Shown: piece by piece, positions 1 through 7,858 of the stretch
Layout: each line of letters opens with the position of its first letter
Numbering within the stretch: the stretch's first letter is position 1
From: Bacteroidales bacterium
GTDB lineage: Bacteria; Bacteroidota; Bacteroidia; Bacteroidales; UBA932
DNA length: 17,407 nucleotides
Reading direction: 5' to 3'
NCBI GenBank assembly: GCA_017527625.1
Contig: JAFXPV010000061.1
Span: 1-17,407 of the forward strand
Notes under the pieces: model-generated
Told to the model about the DNA's origin: nothing
Seen by the model: only the letters and a program-made list of their open reading frames with translations
Database searches by the model: none
Position numbers and translations under genes: made by a program

Positions 1-1802
1 AGCCAGACGGCTTCCTGTTTGGACAGGTGGGGTTTTAAGGTCTCGTAGACGTGCTCGTTGTATTTGTAGAGCCACTCTTCTTCCTTGTGGGTGAGAAGTT
101 TGAAATTTACGGGACGCATATCGATGGGCACGAGGGTCATCGTGTCGAACTTGAAAAACTTGCCGTAGGACGTTTCTTTGTGGGGGACGACAGTTATGAC
201 GTTCTCGGTGCGGATGCCGTACTGTCCTTCGATGTATATCGCCGGCTCGTCGGAGAGCACCATTCCTTCGTCGATGACCAAAGGGCTCTCTTCCATTCGG
301 ATCTGCGGCGCTTCGTGGACGCAGAGGTGATGGCCGATGCCGTGGCTGGTGCCGTGGTAATACATCTTTCCTGTGGGATACATAGGGCCGCGGGCGAGTA
401 TATCCAGCTGGCTGCCCCTGGTTCCGGCAGGGAAGACGGCGGAGGCCAGGTCGATCATCCCCTTGAGCACGAGCGTGTAATCATCCCTCATCTGCTGGAG
501 CAGACGGTCGCCGAGGCCGGTGAAGTCGTTGCGGTCGCTGAGCATCAGCGTGCGGGTGGTGTCGGTTGTGCCGTAGGGATAATGAGCTCCGGTGTCCATC
601 AGCAGGAAGCCATAGGGCTGGATCTTCGCTGCATCGGCCTCGCAGGTAACGCTGTAGTGCGCCGAAGCGGCATTTGCATTCCAGGCGACAATGGGCTCGA
701 AACTCTCGCCGAGGTAATCCGGACACTCGCCGCGGAACTCCTTCAGCTTCCCGGCAAGCATAAACTCGTTGAGACGTCCTGTATGCAGGTTGTCGTCTAT
801 AAACTTGAGCAGTTTCACCCAGGCCACACCGTCGTTGATGAAAGCCTTGCGGAAACCCTTCAGCTCAACTGCATTCTTGCGGCTGCGCAGCCACGCCACA
901 CTGCCGCCCGCCGTGGGATCCTCCTTGAAGCAGGCATCGCACTCTGACGGCTGCACGGTGGCGAAGGCAGCATTCCAGTTGTTGACGTTGATGGAAGAAG
1001 ACTGGCAGATCCTCGTAACACCGGCAGGGATAGTACGCAGAAAATCGCGGAACGAGCCGTACTCGTGCAGCACGACGTGCTGCCATTCCAGATAATTCCT
1101 GGCTTCGGGGGTAAGGCTGTCCTGATGGCAGAACAGATGGATGCAGTTCTCTGTCATCACGCAGTACGACATTGCGACTGGATTATACTCGATGTCCTCG
1201 CCACGCAGGTTGCAAAGCCACATTATCTCATCGCAGGCGCTCACGATGTACGCATAGGCACCCTTGCAGCCAAGCTTGCCGGCGACGTCGCGCCGCTTGT
1301 CCTCTATGCTTGCCCCGCTGATACTATCAGGCATATTCACGATGGGCTTGGAAACCAGGGCCGGACGGTCCTTCCATATCTCACGGAAAGGATCGTCCAC
1401 AGCCTCAAGGACAGCCGGAGAGAGCTCACTGCCAAGCGACAGGAACTCGTGACGGCTGAAAAGGTCTCCGTCCACGATGACTTTCGCCACATTCTGCGAA
1501 TGAAGCCACTGCGGAATCGAAGGGGTACCGGCAATTTTAAGTTTCATCAGAGCGATGCCGGAACCCTCAAGCTGCCGGGCAGCCTGGATGAAATAGCGGC
1601 TGTCTGTCCAAAGGGCAGCTTCAGACGTAGTGACGACAAGCGTCCCGGCTGAGCCGTCGAAACCGCTCAGCCACTCACGTACCTTGAAACAGTCAGGAAC
1701 ATACTCCCCGAAATGACAGTCGTTCGAGGGCACGATCACTGCGTCGGCACCCTTGTCCGCCAGCATCCTGCGGACTGCATCCAAGACCTGTCTGCGGTCC
1801 AT
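1..1802 (-). CDS. M24B aminopeptidase P (Xaa-Pro aminopeptidase), 3' end cut by window edge
   Basis: Predicted cytoplasmic metallopeptidase that removes an N-terminal residue preceding proline. Reading the minus strand from the ATG at 1802-1800 gives 600 open codons to the window edge, close to the roughly 595-600 residues usual for Bacteroidota members, so only a few residues should be missing. Two creatinase-like N-terminal domains (WLSGFDGSAG near residue 44; WTDSRYF) precede the C-terminal pita-bread domain. All five metal ligands are visible: D403 (LLMDTG), D414 (TTDTTRT), H487 (HGTSHGIGHH), E519 (SDEPAIY) and E533 (GIRTEN). H483 and H496 match the proton-shuttle histidines of human XPNPEP1. 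There is no signal peptide. It starts 2 nt after the stop of the deaminase gene and is probably co-transcribed with it. It resembles the three-domain eukaryotic-type enzyme more than the shorter E. coli PepP, so no symbol is given. Family assignment is secure; physiological substrate is unknown. Confidence 0.95.
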   Translation of the reverse strand, partial: MDRRQVLDAVRRMLADKGADAVIVPSNDCHFGEYVPDCFKVREWLSGFDGSAGTLVVTTSEAALWTDSRYFIQAARQLEGSGIALMKLKIAGTPSIPQWLHSQNVAKVIVDGDLFSRHEFLSLGSELSPAVLEAVDDPFREIWKDRPALVSKPIVNMPDSISGASIEDKRRDVAGKLGCKGAYAYIVSACDEIMWLCNLRGEDIEYNPVAMSYCVMTENCIHLFCHQDSLTPEARNYLEWQHVVLHEYGSFRDFLRTIPAGVTRICQSSSINVNNWNAAFATVQPSECDACFKEDPTAGGSVAWLRSRKNAVELKGFRKAFINDGVAWVKLLKFIDDNLHTGRLNEFMLAGKLKEFRGECPDYLGESFEPIVAWNANAASAHYSVTCEADAAKIQPYGFLLMDTGAHYPYGTTDTTRTLMLSDRNDFTGLGDRLLQQMRDDYTLVLKGMIDLASAVFPAGTRGSQLDILARGPMYPTGKMYYHGTSHGIGHHLCVHEAPQIRMEESPLVIDEGMVLSDEPAIYIEGQYGIRTENVITVVPHKETSYGKFFKFDTMTLVPIDMRPVNFKLLTHKEEEWLYKYNEHVYETLKPHLSKQEAVW

Positions 1803-1804
1803 AA

Positions 1805-2608
1805 TTACTCTTCTCTGTGAAGAGCCCTGTGCTCGATGTCCTTGTAATAGTTTACAGTGCCGACTTTCAACTCTACAGTAGCGGCGTCATCGCAGACGAT
1901 GATTCCCCTCTGGTGCATCTGAAGAACAGAAATGGTCCACATATGGTTGACAGCACCTTCAACTGCGTGATAAAGGGCGCGGGCCTTGTTGTGACCATTG
2001 GCAAGGATGAGGACTTCGTAAGCATCCATTACGGTGCCGACGCCTACTGTGAGGGCGGTCTTCGGAACCTTAACGATGTCGTGCTCGAAGAAACGGGAAT
2101 TGGCGATGATGGTGTCAGTAGTCAGATATTTCAGCCTTGTGCGTGATGAAAGAGACGAACCGGGCTCGTTGAAAGCGATGTGGCCGTCAGGACCGATACC
2201 GCCCATAAACAGACGGATTCCGCCGTATGACTTGATCTTCTCCTCGTAACGCTCGCACTCTGCAACCAGGTCTGCAGCGTTGCCGTTGAGGATGTTGATA
2301 TTCTCTTTCTTCACATTCACGTGGTTGAAGAAATTGTTGTACATAAATGAGTGGTAGCTCTCGGGATGATCCTCAGGAAGGCCTACATACTCGTCCATAT
2401 TGAAAGTAACGACATTCTCAAAACTTACTTTACCTGTTTCATACAGGTGGATCAGCTCTTTGTAGGTGCCAATAGGAGTAGAACCGGTAGGAAGGCCGAG
2501 TACGAAGGGCTTCTCGGCAGTAGGCTGGAACTCATTGATACGCTTTACGATGTACTCTGCTGCCCATTGGGACATTTTTCCATAAGAATCTTCAATTATA
2601 AGTCTCAT
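1805..2608 (-). CDS. nagB: Glucosamine-6-phosphate deaminase NagB
   Basis: Converts glucosamine-6-phosphate to fructose-6-phosphate and ammonia, the step by which amino sugars enter glycolysis; cytoplasmic. The 267-residue length matches the family (E. coli NagB has 266). The phosphate-binding LPTGSTP segment lies near residues 39-45. The catalytic set falls at the same numbers as in E. coli: D72 (NMDEYVGL), D141 and H143 ([13 protein letters not shown]) and E148. An AT-rich 43-bp gap separates it from recN; I see no convincing promoter there, so read-through from upstream is likely, although a weak internal promoter cannot be excluded. The aminopeptidase gene follows after 2 nt. No nagA, transporter or GntR-type regulator is adjacent, so the setting looks housekeeping rather than a dedicated amino-sugar locus. 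Confidence 0.97.
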   Translation of the reverse strand: MRLIIEDSYGKMSQWAAEYIVKRINEFQPTAEKPFVLGLPTGSTPIGTYKELIHLYETGKVSFENVVTFNMDEYVGLPEDHPESYHSFMYNNFFNHVNVKKENINILNGNAADLVAECERYEEKIKSYGGIRLFMGGIGPDGHIAFNEPGSSLSSRTRLKYLTTDTIIANSRFFEHDIVKVPKTALTVGVGTVMDAYEVLILANGHNKARALYHAVEGAVNHMWTISVLQMHQRGIIVCDDAATVELKVGTVNYYKDIEHRALHREE

Positions 2609-2651
2609 AATGTGGGGTAAATTAGGTTTTATGTTTGTTTACTATTGTATT

Positions 2652-4268
2652 TCATTGTCCGAGAAGCACCCTCGCGTTCGCCAGGGCCTCCGGTGTCACT
2701 TCCTGCCCGCTGAGCATCCTTGCTATCTCACGGGCCCTCTCCTCCCCTTCTATCTTCCTTATCTTTGACGACGCCACGCGGTCGTCGCCGATCTCCTTGT
2801 ACACGAGATAATGGGCATTGCCCTTGCTGGCTACCTGGGGAAGGTGGGTTATCGCAATCACCTGCATACTGTCACCCATCCCGACAATCATCTGCCCCAT
2901 CTTATCGGCCACGCTGCCTGAAACCCCCACATCTATCTCATCGAAAATCATTGTGGGCATCTGCACGTGCTGCGCCAGCAGAGCCTTAACGCAGAGCATA
3001 ATGCGGGACAATTCACCGCCCGATGCGACTTTCGACAGCTCTTTAGGCCGGTCATCGCCCGCAGCGGAAAAGAAAAACCTGACGGCATCTTCACCGGCAG
3101 GTCCTCTCTCTGGCAGAGCCTCAAGCTGTGCGCTGAAAGAAGCAAAGGGCATCTCCAGCCCTCTGATGGAACTTTGCAGGACTTGTGACAGTTTCGGGGC
3201 GGCCTGCAACCTTGCAGAATGCAGTTCCATAGACAACTCCGCACAAAGCTTGTCGGCCTCATCTTTCTGACGCCGCACGTCGGCAAGGCACTCTGAGAGG
3301 TCATCTCCCTCCTGCAGGCTGGCCTGCAAGCTGTCTTTCAGAGCCAGAAGTTTATCGACGTCATCCACTTCGTGCTTGCGCATCAGATCATATATGAGGG
3401 CTATCCTGTTTTCCACGGTCTCCAGCCTTGCGTCGTCGACAGATATCTTCTCCTGCTCTGCATCTATCTCATTGACGATGTCCTTGAGTTCGATGCGGGA
3501 GGACTCCAGACGCTGCAGCAGCGGCTCCAGCCGGTCGATGACTCTGGCGGCCTTGGAAAGATTGCCTATAGCTTCTTTGAGCGCCGTCTGGACATCGGAA
3601 CGCTCGTTGTCCAGAGCATCCAGTGCAGTGCGCAGAGACAGTTTGAGATCTTCGGCGTTGGCCAGCTCCAGCTGCTCTTTTTCCAGCCGCTCGAGTTCGC
3701 CCGGCTCAAGCGCAGCCTTGGCAAGCTGGTCAAACTGGAATTGCAGATAATCGCGGTTCCTTGCGCTTTGAGCGACCCTTTGCTCCAGCTCGGCAAGTTC
3801 CCTTCCCAACTCCTTGAAATGCCTGTATGCGGCCTCGTATCGGCCCAGGAGGGCTGCATTGCCCGCGAAAGCATCAAGAACCCTGCGCTGGAATGCAACG
3901 TCGCCCAGCATAGTCTGGCTGTTCTGGGAATGTATATCCACGAGAGAAGCCGTGAGGGTCTTCAACTCATCCAGGGTCACCGGCATATCATCGATGAAAG
4001 CCCTTGACCGCCCCTGGGGGGTAACCACCCGGCGGACTATCCTTTCCTGGCCTTCATCATCGATGAATTGAGCTTCGACGACGCAGTTGCGGCTGCGGTC
4101 GCAGATGACGTCCGCATCAGCCCTGGCTCCGAGCAGAAGCGACAAAGCGCCCAGCAAAATTGATTTTCCGGCTCCGGTCTGACCCGTTATAATTACAAGA
4201 TGCTTTGGAAATGAAATATCCAAAGCATCTAGCAATGCGTAATTGTTTATGGTCAGCCGCGCCAGCAT
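2652..4268 (-). CDS. recN: DNA repair protein RecN
   Basis: SMC-like ATPase that helps repair DNA double-strand breaks. The 538 residues are near the family norm of about 550. The N-terminal ATPase half carries Walker A GQTGAGKS at residues 29-36. A long coiled-coil region rich in Glu, Leu, Lys and Gln spans roughly residues 145-350. The C-terminal half carries the ABC signature ASGGELSR (415-422), Walker B TMIFDE (439-444) with the RecN-typical continuation IDVGVSG, and the switch histidine H475 in AITHLPQ. It starts 9 nt after the omega-subunit stop. In many Bacteroidota, as I recall it, coaBC and a DUF4835 gene lie between rpoZ and recN; here they do not. No LexA-like box was recognised upstream, so expression probably depends on the operon promoter before trxB. 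Confidence 0.97.
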   Translation of the reverse strand: MLARLTINNYALLDALDISFPKHLVIITGQTGAGKSILLGALSLLLGARADADVICDRSRNCVVEAQFIDDEGQERIVRRVVTPQGRSRAFIDDMPVTLDELKTLTASLVDIHSQNSQTMLGDVAFQRRVLDAFAGNAALLGRYEAAYRHFKELGRELAELEQRVAQSARNRDYLQFQFDQLAKAALEPGELERLEKEQLELANAEDLKLSLRTALDALDNERSDVQTALKEAIGNLSKAARVIDRLEPLLQRLESSRIELKDIVNEIDAEQEKISVDDARLETVENRIALIYDLMRKHEVDDVDKLLALKDSLQASLQEGDDLSECLADVRRQKDEADKLCAELSMELHSARLQAAPKLSQVLQSSIRGLEMPFASFSAQLEALPERGPAGEDAVRFFFSAAGDDRPKELSKVASGGELSRIMLCVKALLAQHVQMPTMIFDEIDVGVSGSVADKMGQMIVGMGDSMQVIAITHLPQVASKGNAHYLVYKEIGDDRVASSKIRKIEGEERAREIARMLSGQEVTPEALANARVLLGQ

Positions 4269-4277
4269 AGGAGTCCG

Positions 4278-4601
4278 TTATTGCTGAGAGTCTGCTTTTC
4301 TGTAGAAGATCTTACCTTCCTGGAACTCCTTGATAGCTGTCAGAGCGGGCTTCGGAAGCCTTTCATAATAACGGGAGATCTCTATCTGCTCCCTGTTCTC
4401 GAAGGTCTCCTCCAGGGTATCAGCATAATTTGAGAACTCTTCCAGTTTCTTGCTGAGTTCCTGCTTGAGGTCTGCTGAAATCTGGTTGGCCCTCTTTGCG
4501 ATGATGACCGTAGATTCGTAGATGTTGCCTGTAGGGGCTGCGATATCTGCCAGTTCCCTGGTTATAGTGTTGTTGACAACAGCCTGTTTCTTAACTTCCA
4601 T
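4278..4601 (-). CDS. rpoZ: RNA polymerase omega subunit (RpoZ/Rpb6 family, Bacteroidota type)
   Basis: A 107-residue protein matching the Bacteroidota omega/Rpb6 family, which assists assembly and stability of core RNA polymerase. The family-typical stretch PTGNIYESTVIIAKRANQIS (residues 23-42) is followed by a charged helix with ELSKKLEEF. The C-terminal block NREQIEISRYYERLPKPAL is strongly characteristic of the Bacteroidota version. It begins 1 nt after the bamD stop and ends 9 nt before recN, so translational coupling is likely. The assignment rests on family pattern and on the conserved bamD-rpoZ pairing; the protein is too short for catalytic residues to help. Confidence 0.93.
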   Translation of the reverse strand: MEVKKQAVVNNTITRELADIAAPTGNIYESTVIIAKRANQISADLKQELSKKLEEFSNYADTLEETFENREQIEISRYYERLPKPALTAIKEFQEGKIFYRKADSQQ

Positions 4602-4602
4602 T

Positions 4603-5406
4603 TCAATCTGTTCTTTTAACTATTCTGTTTACTCTTTCGTATATACTGTCCAGTTCGCGACGATGCTTGCTCTCCGGGAATTCACTCACGAAGTTGTAAT
4701 AGTCATCGACGAACGCCAGGTATCTTTCGTGTTTCTTCGAGGCGACGCTGTTATCTGCATACTTGTAGGCAGCCATCGCCACGAAATAGAGGATGTCCTC
4801 CCTGTATCTGTTCTCGGCGTCCTCCTTCAGCACGTTCTTCAGGGCATAGTGGGCGGCCAGGTAATCCTCCATATGGTAATAGAGGTGGGCTGCCTCGAAT
4901 GCTTTCTTGTCGAGACGCTCTTCCAGGTCATCTTTCATCAGCGTACACTCGATGATGTACTTGCTGTCCGGATAGAGGGACATATAGCGGTTGATCTCGT
5001 TCAGGGCCCTGTATGTCGGAGTCTGGTCGAGTTCGTAGCGGTAGGTACTCTTGTAGAGGCAGTCGATGTAATAGAAACGCGCCTGCTCGATGAAGGGGCT
5101 CAGGGGGAACACTGTGATGAACTCATTGAAGTTGCTCTCGGCAGTAATGAAATCCTTGTAGCGATAGTTGCTCATCGCCCAGTAGAACTGCACGGTGTCT
5201 TCCTGGGCAGTGCCCTTGGTCGCAAGCGAGATGGATTCGAACATCTCGGCAGCCTTGGAGTATTTGCCTTCTTCGTAAAGCTCGAAGGCCTTTGAATACT
5301 TGGTCGGTATGTCATTGCCCCTGAGCAGTTTTTCATACTCCGTAGTGCACGATGCCAACATCAGCAGCGTGAAGACAGATATTATGAGCGTTCTTGCTTT
5401 CATCAT
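4603..5406 (-). CDS. bamD: Outer membrane assembly lipoprotein BamD
   Basis: Lipoprotein component of the BAM complex, which folds beta-barrel proteins into the outer membrane. The 267-residue protein starts with a hydrophobic signal and a lipobox LASC, with the lipidated cysteine at residue 20. The remainder is helical TPR-like repeat sequence (for example KAFELYEEGKYSKAAEMFE, repeated Tyr/Ala/Phe patterns, and YLAFVDDYYNFVSEFPESKH near the C-terminus), as in BamD/YfiO proteins. There are two consecutive ATG codons at the start; the first is used here, but the second would change the product by one residue only. It is 45 bp downstream of trxB and 1 nt upstream of rpoZ. Confidence 0.93.
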   Translation of the reverse strand: MMKARTLIISVFTLLMLASCTTEYEKLLRGNDIPTKYSKAFELYEEGKYSKAAEMFESISLATKGTAQEDTVQFYWAMSNYRYKDFITAESNFNEFITVFPLSPFIEQARFYYIDCLYKSTYRYELDQTPTYRALNEINRYMSLYPDSKYIIECTLMKDDLEERLDKKAFEAAHLYYHMEDYLAAHYALKNVLKEDAENRYREDILYFVAMAAYKYADNSVASKKHERYLAFVDDYYNFVSEFPESKHRRELDSIYERVNRIVKRTD

Positions 5407-5451
5407 TTTCGTTTTAAAGGGCCTGACACGGCAAATAACAAGCCATTGCCG

Positions 5452-6372
5452 CTATTTTTTCAAATATTTCTCCAAATCCATCGCAGCCTTGCATCCGCTG
5501 CCTGCGGCCACGACTGCCTGACGGTACCTGCTGTCCATCACATCTCCCGCTGCAAACACGCCTTCCACGCTGGTGGCAGTAGTGTCGGGCTCCGTCACTA
5601 TGTATCCCTGATCGTCGGTCTTCACCCAATCCTTGAAAATATCCGAATTGGGATGGTGTCCGATCGCAAGGAAGAAACCGTCTATGGCCACGTCGAACTC
5701 TTCGCCGTTCTTGCGCACCAGCCTGACTCCGTTTACACCTGTCGCGTCGCCGAGGATTTCGCGGGTCTGGCATTCCCAGAGGATCTCGATGTTGCCGGTC
5801 GACATCACTTTCTCCTGCATTGCCTTGGTGGCCCTCAGCTCATTGCGGCGCACGATCATATAGACCTTGCTGCAGAGAGATGCCAGATATGAAGCCTCTT
5901 CACAAGCCGTGTCGCCGCCGCCGACGACGGCTACGACTTTCTTGCGGTAGAAGAAGCCGTCACAGGTAGCGCAGGCCGACACTCCCATACCGCGGAACTT
6001 CTTCTCGCTGTCTAGGCCGAGGTATTTGGCGGAAGCGCCTGTCGCGATGATCGCAGCCTCTGCCTCGAGGGCGGGCTTGCCGTCAATCTCGATGGCGAAA
6101 GGCCTGTGCGAGAAATCAACTTTGGTGACAATGCCGCTGCGGATATCGGCTCCGAAACGGAGAGCCTGACGGCGCATATCCTCCATCATCTCATTGGCGT
6201 CGACACCCTCGGGGTAGCCGGGGAAATTGTCCACTTCGGTGGTGGTTGTGAGCTGGCCGCCGGGCTGGATACCTTCGATGACCACAGGAGACAGACCGGC
6301 CCTGGCTGCATATATCGCAGCTGTATAGCCTGCGGGGCCACTGCCAATAATGAGACATTTGACTTGTTCCAT
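5452..6372 (-). CDS. trxB: Thioredoxin-disulfide reductase TrxB
   Basis: Low-molecular-weight FAD enzyme that transfers electrons from NADPH to thioredoxin in the cytoplasm. With the chosen start the protein has 306 residues. FAD-binding GSGPAGYTAA begins at residue 11, the redox-active cysteine pair is C134-A-T-C137 inside SACATCDGFF, NADPH-binding GGGDTACEEA is at 151-160, and the C-terminal FAD motif VEGVFAAGDV is near 269. An in-frame ATG 24 nt upstream (6396) was rejected because it lies within the -7 box TACATTTG at 6394-6401, so it would precede the transcription start; the homology also begins at MEQVKCLIIGSG. This is the first gene of the housekeeping operon running through bamD, rpoZ and recN. 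Confidence 0.97.
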   Translation of the reverse strand: MEQVKCLIIGSGPAGYTAAIYAARAGLSPVVIEGIQPGGQLTTTTEVDNFPGYPEGVDANEMMEDMRRQALRFGADIRSGIVTKVDFSHRPFAIEIDGKPALEAEAAIIATGASAKYLGLDSEKKFRGMGVSACATCDGFFYRKKVVAVVGGGDTACEEASYLASLCSKVYMIVRRNELRATKAMQEKVMSTGNIEILWECQTREILGDATGVNGVRLVRKNGEEFDVAIDGFFLAIGHHPNSDIFKDWVKTDDQGYIVTEPDTTATSVEGVFAAGDVMDSRYRQAVVAAGSGCKAAMDLEKYLKK

Positions 6373-6393
6373 AAGATTTCCTGCTTTAGCCTG

Positions 6394-6401
6394 CAAATGT
6401 A
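6394..6401 (-). promoter_or_regulatory. -7 box of the trxB operon promoter
   Basis: On the minus strand this reads TACATTTG, a perfect match to the Bacteroidota -7 consensus TAnnTTTG. Twenty bases upstream the -33 position reads TTA inside an AT-rich run, a weak match to TTG. Transcription would start around 6387, giving a leader of about 15 nt before the trxB ATG at 6372. It lies just downstream of the terminator at 6434-6470, as expected for a new transcription unit. Confidence 0.65.
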
Positions 6402-6433
6402 TGAATTTTTGCGGATTAATATAAAAATGCGGA

Positions 6434-6470
6434 CAAAAAAAGAAGAGACCTCGTGCAAGGTCTCTTCTTA
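6434..6470 (-). terminator. Rho-independent terminator of the Gfo/DUF6807 operon
   Basis: A perfect 12-bp inverted repeat (6440-6451 pairs with 6458-6469; arms aagaagagacct and aggtctcttctt) encloses a 6-nt loop. On the minus strand the stem runs straight into a run of seven Ts (6441-6435). It begins 20 bp after the stop of the lipoprotein oxidoreductase gene. On the plus strand there is no T run after the stem, so it should act in the minus direction only. Confidence 0.93.
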
Positions 6471-6490
6471 AATGGAATATCGCGTATCAG

Positions 6491-7852
6491 CTACCTGCCG
6501 TTGGCGATTTTGTAAGCTTCGGTGGTAGTGTAATACTTGGTGATCATATTGGGCTGCTCCCAGTCGGGAAGTTTGCCGTCGGCGAAATACTTCAGGAAGT
6601 TCTCGGTAACCTGGCCGAAGTGAGCCTCGTGGCCGTTGCGGTATGAATCCGGAACGAACACGTGCCAGGCATTGTCACCCATCGGCTCGAGTTTGATGCC
6701 GGGATAGAACCTCTCAAGATCAGCGAAACTTTTCTTGACTGCATCCGCATAACCCGGAGCAGGATTGACAGCCTCGATGTAAAGCTCAGGCTTCCAGTTC
6801 TGTTCGGCAGTCTGGCGGATGGTGATATTGGCTTTTGTGCCACGCATCTCGCAATAGTGGGTATCTCCGCCGCCTGCAGGGGCCTGATAGTTCCACAGAG
6901 CGGTTACTGATGCGTTCAAGCCTTTCAGCTGATAGTTGATCTCGCCGTTCTGGTAAACTTGAAGAACACCGTCTTTGACGTCCTTCATCAGGAACTCGGG
7001 GAAAGCGTCAAGGCCTGTAGAAGCCTTGAACTGAGCGAGAGTGATGGGAGTCGGCCAATGCCTTGCAGAAGTAATCTTCACATCTGAGGGATTAAGGATC
7101 TCGTCGGGATAGCACTGCCACTGAACAAGGTCTACAAGGTGAGTGGTTACATCGACGATAGCCTCGCCCTGCTGATCAACATCGTAGAACCAGGCCGGAC
7201 GGATGTTAGGTTTGCCTGAAACTTCTTTGTAGAAGTGGTGCACGCTTTCCATCGTGATGCCGGGATTCTCGGGAGTACCCTTCTCCTGCTCACCGTAAAT
7301 ATCGGGAATCAGGGAGAGCTCGCGCTGGAGGATGGATGTGATTTCGTGGCGCTCGGTCATAATATCATAGAGCAGCACGTTTTTCTGATTGGCAATCTTG
7401 AAACACTCTTTCAATACTTCAAAATTCTCTGAATTGATGGCCATAGGCTTGTCGGCAAGCACATTGATGCCGGCTTCCAGAGTCTTTTTGATGTATTCCG
7501 TCTTCTTGAGGTTGTTACCTGCAGTGACCATCACGTTGGCCTTGCCGTCTGAAATCATCTTCTCGAGGAAGTCAGGGCCTGTATAGACTATTTCATTCCA
7601 GGCAGTGGGATTCTCGGCGCGTGTGTTATACGCCTCGATCTTTGCAAGATGTTCCTGCAAGTCCTCACCGGGATTGGAATAGACGTACACATCCTTGCTC
7701 ACCTGGGGATAGGATGTTTTCTGGACCAGGGCTGCGTGGAAATGTCCGGGATCGAGAGTGGCGATAACCACCTGTTTGGGACCTTCTTCCTTGCAAGCAC
7801 TCATCATAAGTACAGCTGAGAGAGCTGCTATTGTCAGGATAGTTTTTTTCAT
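6491..7852 (-). CDS. Gfo/Idh/MocA-type oxidoreductase lipoprotein
   Basis: A 453-residue predicted lipoprotein related to Gfo/Idh/MocA oxidoreductases, of the kind with a 'putative oxidoreductase C-terminal' domain. The N-terminus is a signal sequence ending in MSAC, with the lipid-attachment cysteine at residue 20. The Rossmann-like half keeps a DKP motif (K135 in ADKPMAIN) and the second half keeps DVTTHLVDL (D234, H238), both at positions where the family places catalytic residues. The glycine-rich dinucleotide loop is missing: where GxGxxG would be expected the sequence is ATLDPGHFHAALVQK (residues 31-45). It may therefore bind cofactor differently, or not at all. It is the last gene of a three-gene operon, 6 nt after the DUF6807 gene, and is followed by an intrinsic terminator. 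Substrate is unknown; sugar or glycoside chemistry in the cell envelope is an inference from family and neighbours. Confidence 0.87.
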   Translation of the reverse strand: MKKTILTIAALSAVLMMSACKEEGPKQVVIATLDPGHFHAALVQKTSYPQVSKDVYVYSNPGEDLQEHLAKIEAYNTRAENPTAWNEIVYTGPDFLEKMISDGKANVMVTAGNNLKKTEYIKKTLEAGINVLADKPMAINSENFEVLKECFKIANQKNVLLYDIMTERHEITSILQRELSLIPDIYGEQEKGTPENPGITMESVHHFYKEVSGKPNIRPAWFYDVDQQGEAIVDVTTHLVDLVQWQCYPDEILNPSDVKITSARHWPTPITLAQFKASTGLDAFPEFLMKDVKDGVLQVYQNGEINYQLKGLNASVTALWNYQAPAGGGDTHYCEMRGTKANITIRQTAEQNWKPELYIEAVNPAPGYADAVKKSFADLERFYPGIKLEPMGDNAWHVFVPDSYRNGHEAHFGQVTENFLKYFADGKLPDWEQPNMITKYYTTTEAYKIANGR

Positions 7853-7858
7853 ATTGCG

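Noticed and set aside
51..947. Long plus-strand open frame of 298 codons
   Set aside because: It lies antisense to the aminopeptidase gene, whose metal ligands are intact; the product has no family pattern and the frame is explained by GC-rich codon choice.
4522..5295. Plus-strand open frame of 257 codons
   Set aside because: It is antisense to bamD and the start of rpoZ, which are clear family members in a conserved order.
5429..5451. Inverted repeat cggcaa/ttgccg between trxB and bamD as a terminator
   Set aside because: The stem is 6 bp with an 11-nt loop and no T run follows in the minus direction; the two genes are more likely co-transcribed.
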